A model generated the notes under the pieces. It did not search any database, was not told the origin of the DNA, and was given only the letters and a program-made list of their open reading frames with translations. A DNA stretch of 64,000 nucleotides, taken from positions 124,001 through 188,000 of the forward strand of contig NZ_JACCKD010000001.1 of NCBI RefSeq assembly GCF_013450155.1, given 5' to 3'. Shown here in pieces: positions 20,397-30,008 of this stretch. Numbering within the stretch: the stretch's first letter is position 1; each line of letters begins with the position of its first letter. Origin of the DNA: Haloechinothrix aidingensis (GTDB lineage: Bacteria > Actinomycetota > Actinomycetes > Mycobacteriales > Pseudonocardiaceae). Made by a program: the position numbers and the translations under genes.

Positions 20397-21386
20397 ATGA
20401 CGAGGACATACAGATTCGGCACCGTGTTTGCCGCTGCCGCGATGTTGCTCGGCCCGGGCGGCGCCGTGCCTGCCATGGCCGAACAGGATCCCGGTCCGCC
20501 GCTCGAGCAGTCGCCCGAGGAGCTGGACGCGACGCTGCACTGCGACAGCGCCATAGACGACCCTGACAAGCAGCCCGTGCTGTTCGTTCCCGGTACCACG
20601 GCAGAGGGCTACGAGAACTTCTCGTTCAACTACATCCACGCGCTGCGCGCCGAGGGGTACTCGGTGTGCTGGATGGACTATCCGCACCGTGGCTGGCGGG
20701 ACATGCAGACGTCGACCGAGAACGCCGTGCACGCGATCCGCACCATGTACGAGCGCAGCGGTGGTCAACCGGTGTCCACGCTCGGGCACAGCCAGGGTGG
20801 CCTGCACCCGGCGTGGGCGGCGCGGTTCTGGCCGGACATGGCCGACAAGCTGGACGACGCCATCAGCCTCGGTTCGCCGTTCCAGGGGTCGGTGGTGGCC
20901 AACGCTTACTGCGAAGGGCTCGGCCTCTTCGGCAGCGGGTGCCAGGAGTCCTTCTGGCAGTTCACCAAGGGGTCGAGCTGGACGGAAGCGCTCAACGCCG
21001 AGCCGCTGCCCGACGGCCCGTCGTTCACCTCGATCTACACGGAGTTCGACGAGGCCGCCGCGCCCGGTGCCGAGGCGAGTGCCCTTGCCGGTTCGTCGCA
21101 CGTGGCGGTGCAGGACGTCTGCACGGCGCGGGCCGTCGAGCACTTCGGCCTGGTTGTGGATGCCGCGGTCTATGCGCTGGTGCTCGACGCCCTGGAGAAC
21201 CCCGGCGGGGCGGACCCGGAACGGGTGGACGGCTCGGTCTGCACCGAGGTGTTCATGCCGCTGGACTACGGCGAGCTCGCCACACAGCTCCCCGAGCTGC
21301 TGGCGATGCCTGCCCGCGCGTGGCTGGAGAGCCCGTCGTGGACGTGGGAGCGGGAGGAACCGCCACTGCGGGCCTACGCCCGGTGA
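20397..21386 (+). CDS. Secreted alpha/beta-hydrolase (lipase)
   Basis: 329-aa exported hydrolase. A signal peptide spans residues 1-30 (MTRTYRFGTVFAAAAM then an AMAEQ-type cleavage region). The nucleophile elbow is GHSQGG with Ser132. FVPGTTAEGYENF before it is the oxyanion strand-loop, and LHPAW follows. Several cysteines are consistent with extracellular disulfides. Resembles CalB-like/extracellular lipases of actinomycetes. ATG at 20397 was chosen because it begins the signal peptide; an upstream ATG at 20346 is in frame. Placed between gyrB and gyrA, which is not part of the core layout and suggests insertion. Confidence 0.85.
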   Translation: MTRTYRFGTVFAAAAMLLGPGGAVPAMAEQDPGPPLEQSPEELDATLHCDSAIDDPDKQPVLFVPGTTAEGYENFSFNYIHALRAEGYSVCWMDYPHRGWRDMQTSTENAVHAIRTMYERSGGQPVSTLGHSQGGLHPAWAARFWPDMADKLDDAISLGSPFQGSVVANAYCEGLGLFGSGCQESFWQFTKGSSWTEALNAEPLPDGPSFTSIYTEFDEAAAPGAEASALAGSSHVAVQDVCTARAVEHFGLVVDAAVYALVLDALENPGGADPERVDGSVCTEVFMPLDYGELATQLPELLAMPARAWLESPSWTWEREEPPLRAYAR

Positions 21387-21645
21387 GACTCCCTGTCAGC
21401 GGCCTTCCCGCGTGCCGGGTCCGTCCCAGCTGACCAGCACCGATAAACTGGATGGGATACCCGCGCCCGCCGCAGCGCGAGCACAGGTTCCCGAGGGGTA
21501 TGCACGATCCGGCCGGTGTGGCCGCCTGCGGGTGGTCGCACCGGCCGGCGCGACGAGCACGTGGGATGCTTGTCGCACCAGCCACCGTGAATAACCCGGC
21601 TCTCACAGGAGACTCGGACTCTGGGTCGGAAGGATACCGCGCACC

Positions 21646-24117
21646 GTGACTGAAACCCTGCCTCCGGAGGAAGACCGGATCGAGCCGGTCGACATCCAGC
21701 AGGAGATGCAGCGCTCGTACATCGACTACGCGATGAGCGTGATCGTCTCCCGCGCTCTACCCGATGTGCGTGACGGCCTCAAGCCCGTCCACCGCCGGGT
21801 GCTGTACTCCATGTACGACAACGGCCTGCGTCCGGACCGTTCGTACGTGAAGTGCTCCCGCGTCGTCGGCGACGTGATGGGTAACTACCACCCGCACGGT
21901 GACTCGGCGATCTACGACGCCCTCGTGCGGCTGGCCCAGCCCTGGTCGATGCGGTACCCGCTGGTCGACGGCCAGGGCAACTTCGGTTCGCCTGGTAACG
22001 ACCCAGCGGCCGCGATGCGGTACACCGAGGCCCGGCTCGCGCAGCCCGCGATGGAGATGCTGCGCGACATCGACGAGGACACCGTCGACTTCTCGGACAA
22101 TTACGACGGCAAGACCCAGGAACCGGATGTCGTCCCGTCCCGGATACCGAACCTGCTCGTCAACGGCAGCGGCGGGATCGCCGTGGGGATGGCGACCAAC
22201 ATCCCGCCGCACAACCTGCGCGAGGTCGCCGACGGCGTCATGTGGGCGCTGGACAACTGGGAGGCGTCGGAGGACGAGACCCTCGCCGCGATGATGCAGC
22301 GGATCAAGGGTCCCGACTTCCCGACCAGCGGGCTGATCCTGGGGAACCAGGGCATCGAGGACGCCTACCGCACGGGCCGGGGCTCGGTGAAGATGCGGGC
22401 GGTCGTCGAGATCGAGGAGGACGCCAAGGGGCGGCCGATCCTGGTGATCTCGGAGCTGCCGTACCAGGTCAACCCGGACAACCTGATCGAGACCATGGCG
22501 ACGCTGGTCCGGGACGGCAAGGTCGGTGGCATCTCGGAGATCGCCGACGAGACCAACAGCCGCCGCGGGATGCGGATCGTGGTCACGCTCAAGCGTGACG
22601 CGGTGCCCAAGGTCGTGCTGAACAACCTCTACAAGCACACCCAGCTGCAGCAGAGCTTCGGTGTGAACATGCTGGCCATCGTCGACGGCGTCCCCCGGAC
22701 GTTGCGGCTGGACCAGCTGGTGCGGCACTACGTCAAGCACCAGGTCGAGGTCATCGTGCGCCGCACGCGGTACCGGCTGCGCAAGAAGGAGGAGCGCGCT
22801 CACATCCTGCGTGGTCTGGTCAAGGCACTGGACATGCTGGATGAGGTCATCGCGCTGATCCGGCGTTCCCCGACGGCCGACGAGGCACGGACCGGGCTGA
22901 TGGAGCTGCTCGAGGTGGACGAGGTCCAGGCCACGGCGATCCTGGACATGCAGCTGCGCAAGCTCGCGGCGCTGGAGCGCCAGAAGATCACCGACGAGCT
23001 CGCGGAGATCGAGCGGGCCATCGCCGACCTCAAGGACATCCTGGACCGGCCCGAGCGCCAGCGCCAGATCGTCAAGGACGAGCTCGCCGAGGTCGTCGAG
23101 AAGTTCGGCGACGAGCGCAAGACCAAGATCATCCCCTATGACGGGGAGGTCTCGGTCGAGGACCTCATCGCGGTCGAGGACGTGGTCGTCACGATCACCC
23201 GCACCGGATACGCGAAGCGGACGAAGACCGACCTCTACCGCACGCAGAAGCGTGGTGGGAAGGGTGTCCAGGGGGCCACGCTCAAGCAGGACGACATCGT
23301 GCAGCACTTCTTCGTGTGCTCCACGCACGACTGGATGCTGTTCTTCACCAACAAGGGCAGGGTGTACCGGGCGAAGGCCTACGAGCTGCCCGAAGCCAAC
23401 CGCAGCGCGCGCGGCCAGCACGTGGCGAACCTGCTCGCCTTCCAGCCGGATGAGGAGATCGCCCAGGTCATCCAGATCTCCAACTACGACGAGGCGCCGT
23501 ACCTGGTGCTGGCGACCAAGAAGGGGTTGGTCAAGAAGAGCAAGCTGACCGACTTCGACTCGAACCGTTCCGGTGGTCTGATCGGCATCAACCTGCGGGA
23601 TGGCGACGAGCTGGTCGGCGCGGTGCTCGCCGCCGCGGAGGACGACCTCCTGCTGGTCTCCTCCGACGGCCAGTCGATCCGGTTCCATGCCACCGACGAG
23701 GCGCTGCGGCCGATGGGCAGGGCCACGTCCGGAGTGCTCGGGATGCGCTTCAACGAGGGCGACGAGCTGCTCAGCATGGGCGTCGTGCAGGAAGGCACCT
23801 ACCTGCTCGTGGCTACCGACGGCGGGTACGCCAAGCGCACGTCGATCGAGGACTACCCCGTTCAGGGCCGCGGTGGCAAGGGTGTGCTCACCCTGCAGTA
23901 CGACCGCAAGCGCGGGCAGCTGATCGGCGCGCTCATCGTCAACGACGAGGACGAGCTCTATGCGATCACGTCGACCGGCGGGGTCATCAGGACTCCTGCC
24001 AAGCAGGTTCGCAAGGCCGGAAGGCAGACCAAGGGTGTTCGCCTGATCAACCTGGAGTCCGGCACGTCGCTGCGCGCGATCGCGCGTAATGCGGACGAGC
24101 CAACGGAATCGGCATAG
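21646..24117 (+). CDS. gyrA: DNA gyrase subunit A
   Basis: 823-aa catalytic subunit. Catalytic Tyr126 lies in [11 protein letters not shown]. The quinolone-determining stretch is [11 protein letters not shown] (residues 85-95), with Ser87 and Asp91 at the positions of E. coli Ser83 and Asp87, that is, a sensitive-type sequence at both sites. C-terminal beta-pinwheel repeats include the GyrA-box QRGGKGVQG-like [14 protein letters not shown] start with GGAAGGA upstream. It lies 259 bp after the lipase rather than directly after gyrB. Confidence 0.98.
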   Translation: MTETLPPEEDRIEPVDIQQEMQRSYIDYAMSVIVSRALPDVRDGLKPVHRRVLYSMYDNGLRPDRSYVKCSRVVGDVMGNYHPHGDSAIYDALVRLAQPWSMRYPLVDGQGNFGSPGNDPAAAMRYTEARLAQPAMEMLRDIDEDTVDFSDNYDGKTQEPDVVPSRIPNLLVNGSGGIAVGMATNIPPHNLREVADGVMWALDNWEASEDETLAAMMQRIKGPDFPTSGLILGNQGIEDAYRTGRGSVKMRAVVEIEEDAKGRPILVISELPYQVNPDNLIETMATLVRDGKVGGISEIADETNSRRGMRIVVTLKRDAVPKVVLNNLYKHTQLQQSFGVNMLAIVDGVPRTLRLDQLVRHYVKHQVEVIVRRTRYRLRKKEERAHILRGLVKALDMLDEVIALIRRSPTADEARTGLMELLEVDEVQATAILDMQLRKLAALERQKITDELAEIERAIADLKDILDRPERQRQIVKDELAEVVEKFGDERKTKIIPYDGEVSVEDLIAVEDVVVTITRTGYAKRTKTDLYRTQKRGGKGVQGATLKQDDIVQHFFVCSTHDWMLFFTNKGRVYRAKAYELPEANRSARGQHVANLLAFQPDEEIAQVIQISNYDEAPYLVLATKKGLVKKSKLTDFDSNRSGGLIGINLRDGDELVGAVLAAAEDDLLLVSSDGQSIRFHATDEALRPMGRATSGVLGMRFNEGDELLSMGVVQEGTYLLVATDGGYAKRTSIEDYPVQGRGGKGVLTLQYDRKRGQLIGALIVNDEDELYAITSTGGVIRTPAKQVRKAGRQTKGVRLINLESGTSLRAIARNADEPTESA

Positions 24118-24200
24118 TGGGGAGTACGTAGGCAGGGGACTCGTTCGGCACTGTGGGCGCACACGGCGATCGCGCTCGCGACGGAGGTGAACGATACGCG

Positions 24201-24926
24201 GTGACATCACACGACGACGCCGACCCGGACGGTGAGGGGTCCGATGCTCGGCACGATCCCTCCGAACCGGCGCCCGGTCAGGACCGGACCGGTGCGCTCG
24301 ACGACGCCGACGAGGAATGGCACTTCCCTCGTGCTGCGGGGAGTTCCTCGTCCGGCGAGCTGTACGCCTCGACCGAGTACACGGCCGGGGCGTGGCCGGA
24401 CGAGCCGATGGGGATGTTCGGTCACCGGTTCGACGACTCGTCGGCGCGAGGGGCCGGCGGCGCCGAGAGACCAGTGAAGGAGACAGCGAGGGTGAACGTT
24501 CCTGGCACGGAGTCGCTTGGTAGGGCTGAGCCGTCCGCGCTGCGCAGGCCGGGGCGTGGCCCGAGGCGTGCGAGCCTGCAGCTCAAGCGGTTCGACCCGT
24601 GGTCGGTTCTGAAGCTTTCGATGGTGCTCGGCGCGGCGATGTTCTTCGTCTGGCTGGTCGCTGTCGGGCTGTTGTACACCGTGTTGGACGGTATGGGCGT
24701 GTGGGACAGGCTGAACGGCACGTACGCGTCCCTGGTCGCAGGGGAGCCTGCCGACGCGCCGGTGGAACCGCTGATCACCGCGGGGCGGGTGTTCGGATTC
24801 TCCGCCGTCATCGGGATGATCAACGTCGTCCTGCTGTCCGCGCTGGCGACGGTGGGCGCGTTCATCTACAACGTCTCCGCGGATATGGCTGGTGGCCTGG
24901 AACTCACGCTCTCTGAGCGGGAGTAG
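24201..24926 (+). CDS. DUF3566 transmembrane protein
   Basis: 241-aa actinobacterial membrane protein typically encoded after gyrA. Residues 1 to about 120 are acidic and disordered. RRASLQLKRFDPWSVLKLS begins the DUF3566 domain, with membrane helices at MVLGAAMFFVWLVAVGLLY and INVVLLSALATVGAFIYNV. GTG start with GGAGGTGA about 10 bases upstream. The function is unknown; the DUF3566 family is restricted to actinomycetes. Confidence 0.92.
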   Translation: MTSHDDADPDGEGSDARHDPSEPAPGQDRTGALDDADEEWHFPRAAGSSSSGELYASTEYTAGAWPDEPMGMFGHRFDDSSARGAGGAERPVKETARVNVPGTESLGRAEPSALRRPGRGPRRASLQLKRFDPWSVLKLSMVLGAAMFFVWLVAVGLLYTVLDGMGVWDRLNGTYASLVAGEPADAPVEPLITAGRVFGFSAVIGMINVVLLSALATVGAFIYNVSADMAGGLELTLSERE

Positions 24927-24950
24927 GCCCCTGCCGGCCCGGCCCCGGTG

Positions 24951-24971
24951 TCACGGTCGCCCCGACCGTGA
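24951..24971 (+). terminator. small hairpin after DUF3566 gene
   Basis: 9-bp perfect stem (tcacggtcg / cgaccgtga) with a 3-nt loop, 24 bp after the DUF3566 stop. No T tract; it could end the gyrA-DUF3566 transcript before tRNA-Ile. Confidence 0.5.
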
Positions 24972-24992
24972 GGTAACCTTTACAGGTGCTGA

Positions 24993-25069
24993 GGGCCTAT
25001 AGCTCAGACGGTCAGAGCGCTTCGCTGATAACGAAGAGGTCCCTGGTTCAAGTCCAGGTAGGCCCACCA
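24993..25069 (+). tRNA. tRNA-Ile(GAT)
   Basis: 77-nt cloverleaf including an encoded CCA. Acceptor arms are GGGCCTA and TAGGCCC with discriminator A. Anticodon GAT is at 25027-25029 within a perfect anticodon stem, and the T-arm reads GGTTCAAGTCC. Next to gyrA, the usual actinomycete location. Confidence 0.98.
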
Positions 25070-25075
25070 GGACAG

Positions 25076-25113
25076 CGGCCCGGCTCGTCGAACTGCGAGC
25101 CGGGCCGTTCTGT
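25076..25113 (+). terminator. tRNA-Ile terminator
   Basis: 12-bp perfect stem (cggcccggctcg / cgagccgggccg) with an 8-nt loop, followed by TTCTGT, 7 bp after the tRNA. Confidence 0.8.
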
Positions 25114-25223
25114 ATCTCGGTGACTTGCTGCGAGCCCTCGCCCATGCGCGAGTCGGTGTACGGGCCGCCGCGGGGGTCCGTGATCGGGGCGGAACTGTCG
25201 TAGCTCGCGGCTAGTATCCGGCC

Positions 25224-25604
25224 ATGCTCGATCACGTCGGTGTTCAGGTAGCGGATGTCCCGGCTTCGCTCGACTTCTACCTCCGTGTCTTCGCGCCCGT
25301 CGGCATGCGGGAGGTGATGCGCTTCGGGGATGCCGACGGGCTCGTGGTCGGCCTTTCCGGGCCCGATGGGGTACCCGACTTCTGGCTCAGTCCGGCCGGT
25401 GGTGGCGAGACCAGGGAGCTGCACGTGGCCTTCCGTGCCGCCGATCGGCATGCGGTCGACGCGGTGCACGAATCGGCCGTGTCGGCAGGCGCGGACGTGT
25501 TGCACGCCCCGCGTGAATGGCCGGAGTACCACCCCGGCTACTACGGAGTGTTCTTACGTGACCTCGACGGACACAATGTGGAGGCGGTGTACCACGGCGA
25601 CTGA
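25224..25604 (+). CDS. VOC family protein (glyoxalase-like)
   Basis: 126-aa single vicinal-oxygen-chelate domain. It starts MLDHVGVQVADVPASLDFYL, the typical beta-alpha opening with a metal-ligand His, and ends VFLRDLDGHNVEAVYH, where Glu in xxEAV is the second-half metal ligand. HVAFRAADRHAVDAVHESAV is the matching internal repeat. Such proteins act as lyases, dioxygenases or resistance proteins; the substrate is unknown. No obvious ribosome-binding site. Its stop converges on the serine hydrolase gene. Confidence 0.88.
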   Translation: MLDHVGVQVADVPASLDFYLRVFAPVGMREVMRFGDADGLVVGLSGPDGVPDFWLSPAGGGETRELHVAFRAADRHAVDAVHESAVSAGADVLHAPREWPEYHPGYYGVFLRDLDGHNVEAVYHGD

Positions 25605-25655
25605 CTCCCCGCACGGGGTTCCGGACGGCTGGGTTCCGGCTGATCGCCCGCGCCG

Positions 25656-26990
25656 TCAGTCGCCACTCCTTCCCCTCTCGCACCCGCCGAGCTCTTCGGC
25701 GACCGCGCGGTACGCGGCTCCCCACTCGCCGTTTCCGCTGGTGACATCGAATCCGTCGCTGCCGGGATCGTCGTCGTTCGAGCGGGCACGCACACCGAGG
25801 TTGTGTGCGAAGCGAACCCCGGTGAGGCAGTCGTCCGGTGATACCTCGATGCGCTGTCCCTGGAATCCGGACGCGGCATACCCGCCCGGGGCGACGCCGC
25901 GCCACCACTGGTAGCCGTACTGACCGTCGGACGTGTCGGTCATCGTCGTGGCTTCCCGCACCCACTTCCTGGACACCACGCGGGGCCCGCCGGCGACCCT
26001 GCCGTCGTTGCGGAACAGCTCACCGAGGCGGGCAAGGTCGGCCGTCGTCGCGTACAGGCTCTGCGATGCGATCGCGTCGCCGACGCGATCGGTGAGTATC
26101 TCCGCGTCGGCGGCCATCCCGGCCGGTTTCCACAGCTCGTCGGTGAGCAGCTCGCTGAACGGTTGGTCGTACACGGTCTCCACCAGCCACGCGAGGACCT
26201 GGGTGTTGCCGCTGTTGTAGGAGAACTCGGTGCCCGGCTCGGCCGTGCGCGGCAAGGACATCAGGAACTCGTTGCGGGTCTTGCCGAGCGTGCCATCGGT
26301 GTACAGGTCGAGAGCCAGCTCGATCCACTGCTGTACCTGGGTGTTCTCGGCCAGTACGGGGGTGCTCTCGTCCCAGTGCACCCCGCTTTCCATCTCGAGC
26401 AGGTTCTCGATGGTGACGCCTTCCCAAGCGGTGCCGTGCAGCTCGTCGATGTAGGCCTCGATCGGGTCGTCGACGGAGCGCACGAGCCTGTCGTCGACCG
26501 CCTTGCCGACCAGCGTCGACGTGAACGACTTGGTGACCGACCATGCCTGGTGACGCTGGTCCGCTGACCACCCGTTGGTGTAGTAGTCGGCGACGAGGCG
26601 GCCATCGTGCACGAACGCGACGGCGTCCGTCTCGGTGTCCCGCAAGAAGTCCTCGACGGTCTTCGTCTTGCCGCGCCACTCGTAGTCCACACCGAGCAGG
26701 TCCCGCTCGCGGCGCGGCAGCTCCCAGACGTCATCGCCAGTGGAGACGGGGTCGGTCGGCAGGTACATCTCGGGCTTCACCACATCGATCGGTACCGGTA
26801 GGACGAGGGTGCCGCCGACGAGAAGCTCGTGTACGTAGTTGAACCAGTACCCGGGGTCGAGCACGATCTCCGCACGGTCCCGGACAAGATCCTCCGGCGA
26901 CTCCTGCGCGATCGCCTGCCCCGGTAGCTGCACGGCGGCGAGGAGGGTGACGAGTGCGAACAGTGTGGTGAACCGTCGTGCCGGCGACAT
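25656..26990 (-). CDS. Serine hydrolase, beta-lactamase class C family
   Basis: 444-aa secreted or anchored serine hydrolase. N-terminal signal sequence (MSPARRFTTLFALVTLLAAV, then QLPGQAIAQES). The SxxK nucleophile motif is WSVTKSFTS, followed by YNSGNTQVL as the YxN-type motif. The C-terminal region carries a GYGYQWW-like motif. Relatives include esterases, peptidases and EstB-type enzymes, so beta-lactam hydrolysis should not be assumed. ATG at 26990 preceded by GGGAGCAGG; the frame stays open further upstream. Length is within the 380-500 family range. Confidence 0.9.
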   Translation of the reverse strand: MSPARRFTTLFALVTLLAAVQLPGQAIAQESPEDLVRDRAEIVLDPGYWFNYVHELLVGGTLVLPVPIDVVKPEMYLPTDPVSTGDDVWELPRRERDLLGVDYEWRGKTKTVEDFLRDTETDAVAFVHDGRLVADYYTNGWSADQRHQAWSVTKSFTSTLVGKAVDDRLVRSVDDPIEAYIDELHGTAWEGVTIENLLEMESGVHWDESTPVLAENTQVQQWIELALDLYTDGTLGKTRNEFLMSLPRTAEPGTEFSYNSGNTQVLAWLVETVYDQPFSELLTDELWKPAGMAADAEILTDRVGDAIASQSLYATTADLARLGELFRNDGRVAGGPRVVSRKWVREATTMTDTSDGQYGYQWWRGVAPGGYAASGFQGQRIEVSPDDCLTGVRFAHNLGVRARSNDDDPGSDGFDVTSGNGEWGAAYRAVAEELGGCERGRSGD

Positions 26991-27096
26991 CCTGCTCCCT
27001 AGCGAACAACGAACCGGAAAGTGAACGATATTCTGATTCGCTCGCGGGCTCAAGACGTAATGCGGCGTAGGCAGGCCGGACGGGCGCCGCGAGTCG

Positions 27097-27639
27097 TCAC
27101 GTACCGGGCGTCGATCCGTCCCCGGCGAGGCTGCGCTGCATGAGCACGGTATCCAGCCACTGCCCGTGCTTGTAGCCGACCCCGGTGAGCCTGCCTGCCT
27201 CGGTGAAGCCGCATCGCCGGTGCAGGCGGAGGGAGGCATCCATGGTGCTGGTGATCACCGCGATCAGCTCGCGAACGTCGGCCCGGCCCGCCTCCGTGAC
27301 CAACGCTTCGAGCAGCGTCCGGCCGATCCCCTTACCTGTCGCGGACGGTGCCAGGTACACGGAGTTCTCCGCCGTGCGCCGGTAGGCCGGTCGCGCTTTC
27401 CACGGAGCGCAGTAGGCGTATCCGACGATGCCGGCCGTGTCCGATCCCGTCTGCGGGAGGTCGGCGACGAGGAACGGAAGCCCGTGCTCGCGGATGGTCT
27501 CGTACCGCTGGCGCCACTCGTCGGGTTCCGGGACGTCCTGCTCGAACGTCGCCACGCTGTCGCGTACGTAGTCGGCATAGATCTCGCGTGCCGGTTCGAG
27601 GTCGGCCGGGGTCGCCGAGCGCACCACGATATCGATCAT
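27097..27639 (-). CDS. GNAT acetyltransferase, phosphinothricin/methionine sulfoximine type
   Basis: 180-aa single GNAT domain resembling Pat/Bar and MddA-type enzymes, which N-acetylate phosphinothricin or methionine sulfone/sulfoximine. Visible signatures are RSATPADLEPAREIYADYV, then RPAYRRTAENSVYLAP and GKGIGRTLLEAL (the acetyl-CoA loop GxGxG/A), and GRLTGVGYKHGQWLDTVLM at the end. ATG start with no ribosome-binding site, possibly leaderless. Divergent from the SRPBCC gene. Substrate not determinable. Confidence 0.9.
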   Translation of the reverse strand: MIDIVVRSATPADLEPAREIYADYVRDSVATFEQDVPEPDEWRQRYETIREHGLPFLVADLPQTGSDTAGIVGYAYCAPWKARPAYRRTAENSVYLAPSATGKGIGRTLLEALVTEAGRADVRELIAVITSTMDASLRLHRRCGFTEAGRLTGVGYKHGQWLDTVLMQRSLAGDGSTPGT

Positions 27640-27782
27640 GCGGTGATTGTCGCCGGTTGCCGGGTACCGGCCGTCGTTACCCCATCCGGAGGTCAGTTCC
27701 CGGTGTCCAGCCTGTCACCTGGCACGAGGTGGGGCGGGGGAGCAGAATCAGGGGCGCAGGGACGCTCAGTGAGGTGGTAGCG

Positions 27783-28256
27783 ATGAAGCCGCCTGAGGTT
27801 TCAGCGGCCATCGACGCGCCGCAACGAACGGTCTGGTCCGCACTAACGCGGCTGTCCGACAGGTCGCGAGTGCTTGACGACGTCCGGAGCGTCGAGTTCC
27901 ACACCGACGACTCGTTCCAGGTCGGGGCGCAGTGGCGTGAATGGCGACGGGCCACCGGCAGGGGAAGGACCGAGACACTCACGGTGATCGCGGTGCACGA
28001 GCCCGTCGCCTACAGCGTGCGCGCGGAACGGCACGGTCTGGAGCTCACCAGAACGACCGAGCTCGTCGCCCTTTCGCCATGGCGAACACAGGTGACCACC
28101 AGGCTGATGCTGCAGCCGTCCCGATCGCAGGGCCGCTTCAGGCGCATGCTGATGCGCCTGTTCGGTTTCGTCGAGGCGAGACGGCTGGTGAAACGCGCCC
28201 GGGTCGATCTGGATGACCTTGCCCGGCATATCGGTGGTGACCAGCGTGAGCGGTAG
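27783..28256 (+). CDS. SRPBCC family protein (polyketide cyclase/START-like)
   Basis: 157-aa START/Bet v1-like lipid-binding fold: MKPPEVSAAIDAPQRTVWSALTRL is the usual opening (boundary-loop and first helix), VGAQWREWRR and TRTTELVALSPWRTQVTTRL are later strands, and the C-terminal long helix RVDLDDLARHIGG closes it. The ligand is unknown. ATG with an upstream GAGGTGG. Faces the GNAT gene across a shared promoter region and lies upstream of the DLW-39 gene. Confidence 0.8.
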   Translation: MKPPEVSAAIDAPQRTVWSALTRLSDRSRVLDDVRSVEFHTDDSFQVGAQWREWRRATGRGRTETLTVIAVHEPVAYSVRAERHGLELTRTTELVALSPWRTQVTTRLMLQPSRSQGRFRRMLMRLFGFVEARRLVKRARVDLDDLARHIGGDQRER

Positions 28257-28351
28257 CGGGCTCGTGTGATCTCGCTCCCTCTGCGAAGCGGCAGGTGGCG
28301 TGCAGTAGGATGGCCTAGGTCATTGGCGCGGGTTGCGAGGAGGCTTGCCAG

Positions 28352-28546
28352 ATGAAGAAGGTCGTGCTCTTGGCCGCCGTGGTCGCCGGGGTACTGTTCG
28401 CTGTCAAGCGCAGCAAGAGCGCCAGGGACGAGGCCGAGCTGTGGCGTCAGGCGACCGCTCCGTCCAGCGGCCCGGCCGCGGGACCGAGTGCGAACGGTAC
28501 GGCACCCACCGCGGGGAGCAAGCCGGACATCGCACGGAACAACTGA
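28352..28546 (+). CDS. DLW-39 family small protein
   Basis: 64-aa actinobacterial protein with a single N-terminal membrane segment (VVLLAAVVAGVLFAVKR) followed by KSARDEAELWRQATAPSS, which matches the DLW-39 family pattern (D/E-LW at this position) encoded near gyrA and tRNA-Ala. ATG with AGGAGG upstream. Function unknown. Directly followed by tRNA-Ala. Confidence 0.8.
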   Translation: MKKVVLLAAVVAGVLFAVKRSKSARDEAELWRQATAPSSGPAAGPSANGTAPTAGSKPDIARNN

Positions 28547-28577
28547 CGGTGCGGGCCCGCAAGGGCCCGGCACACGC

Positions 28578-28650
28578 GGGGCTGTAGCTCAATCGGTAGA
28601 GCGCTGCTTTTGCAAGGCAGAGGTCAGGGGTTCGATTCCCCTCAGCTCCA
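28578..28650 (+). tRNA. tRNA-Ala(TGC)
   Basis: 73-nt cloverleaf without encoded CCA. Acceptor GGGGCTG pairs with CAGCTCC (one G-T pair), discriminator A at 28650; anticodon TGC at 28611-28613; T-loop GTTCGATTCC. Its 3' end appears to be an integration site: 13 bp of it are repeated at 33004-33016. Confidence 0.97.
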
Positions 28651-28651
28651 C
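28639..28651. repeat. putative attL (tRNA-Ala 3' end)
   Basis: ccctcagctccac, the last 12 bases of the tRNA gene plus one, is identical to 33004-33016. An integrase pseudogene starts 51 bp away. Confidence 0.6.
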
Positions 28652-28701
28652 AGGGTTTGACCTGGGGTTTCCCTACGCTAGCGCTTCGTGATCTAGCTAC
28701 G

Positions 28702-29215
28702 ATGGGAATCATTGTGGGTGCGGGTGTCCTGGTAGGCGTGGCCAGGCGAGCGAACGGACGGTCCAGCAGTCGGGGAACCATCGAGCGCCGAGGCAACTCG
28801 CTGCGCGTGAAAGTGTATGCCGGTGTCGATCCACTGACCGGTCGGCGGCTGTATCTCTCGGAGCCGACGACCGACGAGAAAGAGGCCGAGCGGATCCTCA
28901 ACCGGTTCCGCGCTCAGGTCGACGAGCAGTGCAGTGCGCAGACTCGCGCCGACGTTCGTGTGGCGATCGGGGAGTGGCTCAAGGTCCACGAGCTGGACGA
29001 CTCCACTCGCGAGGCTTATCGGATCTACGCCCGGAAGTACATCTACCCGGCGCTTGGCAGAACCGGTCAGCACGGTCTCGGTGCGCGTCCTCGAGCAGTT
29101 CTACTCCGAGCTTCGCCGCTGCCGCGCTCGCTGTGACGGCTGCCCCTACATCGAGCACCGCACCAACGAGCCGCACGGGTGCCGCACTGTGCGGCACGAG
29201 CGGCCATATCGCTGA
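28702..29215 (+). pseudogene. Tyrosine-recombinase (integrase) pseudogene, N-terminal part
   Basis: The first frame encodes the N-terminal AP2-like/SAM-like domain of a phage-type integrase (GNSLRVKVYAGVDPLTGRRL, then DEKEAERILNRFRAQVDEQ and DSTREAYRIYARKYIYPALG). At about 29057 the match shifts by one base into another frame continuing EPVSTVSVRVLEQFYSELRR, then RCRARCDGCPYIEHRTNEPH up to the stop at 29215. The entire catalytic domain (R-H-R-Y) is missing. It therefore has one frameshift plus a 3' truncation. Sits directly downstream of tRNA-Ala, as an integrase next to its attachment site would. Confidence 0.8.
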
Positions 29216-29216
29216 G

Positions 29217-30008
29217 TCACGTCTTGCGGTTGTACAGCTTTTTCGCCCATACGTAGCCGAGCAGCGCAATGCCCGCACACCAGGTCAGCGCGATCCACAG
29301 GTCGTCGCCGACCGGGTTGTCCATCAGCAGTGCCCGGATGGACTCCATGATCGGGGTGAACGGCTGGTACTCGGCGAACCAGCGCAACCCCCCGGGCATC
29401 GAGTCGGTCGGAACGAACCCGCTGCCGAGGAACGGCAGGAACATCAGCGGCATCGGCAGGCTGCTGGCCGCCTCGACGCTCTGCGAAGTCTGGCCGATCG
29501 CCACGGTGAGCCAGACCAGCGCGAACGCCACGGCGGCGAGCACACCGACGAGGGCGAGCCAGCCACCGAAGCTTGCACGCGGCTCGAAACCGATCAGCAG
29601 CGCCACACCGATCACCACCGCCATGCTCAGGAATGCCTGGATGAGACTGCCGATCACGTGCCCGGTCAGCACAGACACCCTGGCGATGTTCATGGTGCGG
29701 AACCGGGCGATGATTCCATCGGTCATGTCCATGGCCACGGACACCGCGGTTCCCTGGACGGTGGTCGCGATGGTTATCAGCAGGATCGCGGGCACCATGT
29801 AGTTGATGTACTCGGCTCGACCACCGGAGGGCCCGCCGACCCCAGCTCCGAGCGTGCCGCCGAACACGTACACGAACAGCAGTAGCAAGAGGATCGGCAT
29901 TGCGATCAGTTGCACGGTCATCGACGGGTATCGCACCATCCGCTTCAGGTTGCGACGCACCATCGTCGTCGAATCGCGTAACGGGTGGGTCGTGGCCGCG
30001 GCGTTCAT
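29217..30008 (-). CDS. ABC-2 type transporter permease (DrrB-like)
   Basis: 263-aa integral membrane protein with about six hydrophobic helices (for example PILLLLLFVYVF, AILLITIATTVQGTAVSVAM, AFLSMAVVIGVALLIGF, AVAFALVWLTVAIG, and the C-terminal WIALTWCAGIALLGYVW). MTDGIIARFRTMNIAR is the conserved ABC-2 permease motif of drug-exporter permeases such as DrrB. Start overlaps the ATPase stop in an ATGA, so it forms an exporter with that protein. The stop is 1 bp from the integrase pseudogene on the opposite strand. Confidence 0.92.
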   Translation of the reverse strand: MNAAATTHPLRDSTTMVRRNLKRMVRYPSMTVQLIAMPILLLLLFVYVFGGTLGAGVGGPSGGRAEYINYMVPAILLITIATTVQGTAVSVAMDMTDGIIARFRTMNIARVSVLTGHVIGSLIQAFLSMAVVIGVALLIGFEPRASFGGWLALVGVLAAVAFALVWLTVAIGQTSQSVEAASSLPMPLMFLPFLGSGFVPTDSMPGGLRWFAEYQPFTPIMESIRALLMDNPVGDDLWIALTWCAGIALLGYVWAKKLYNRKT

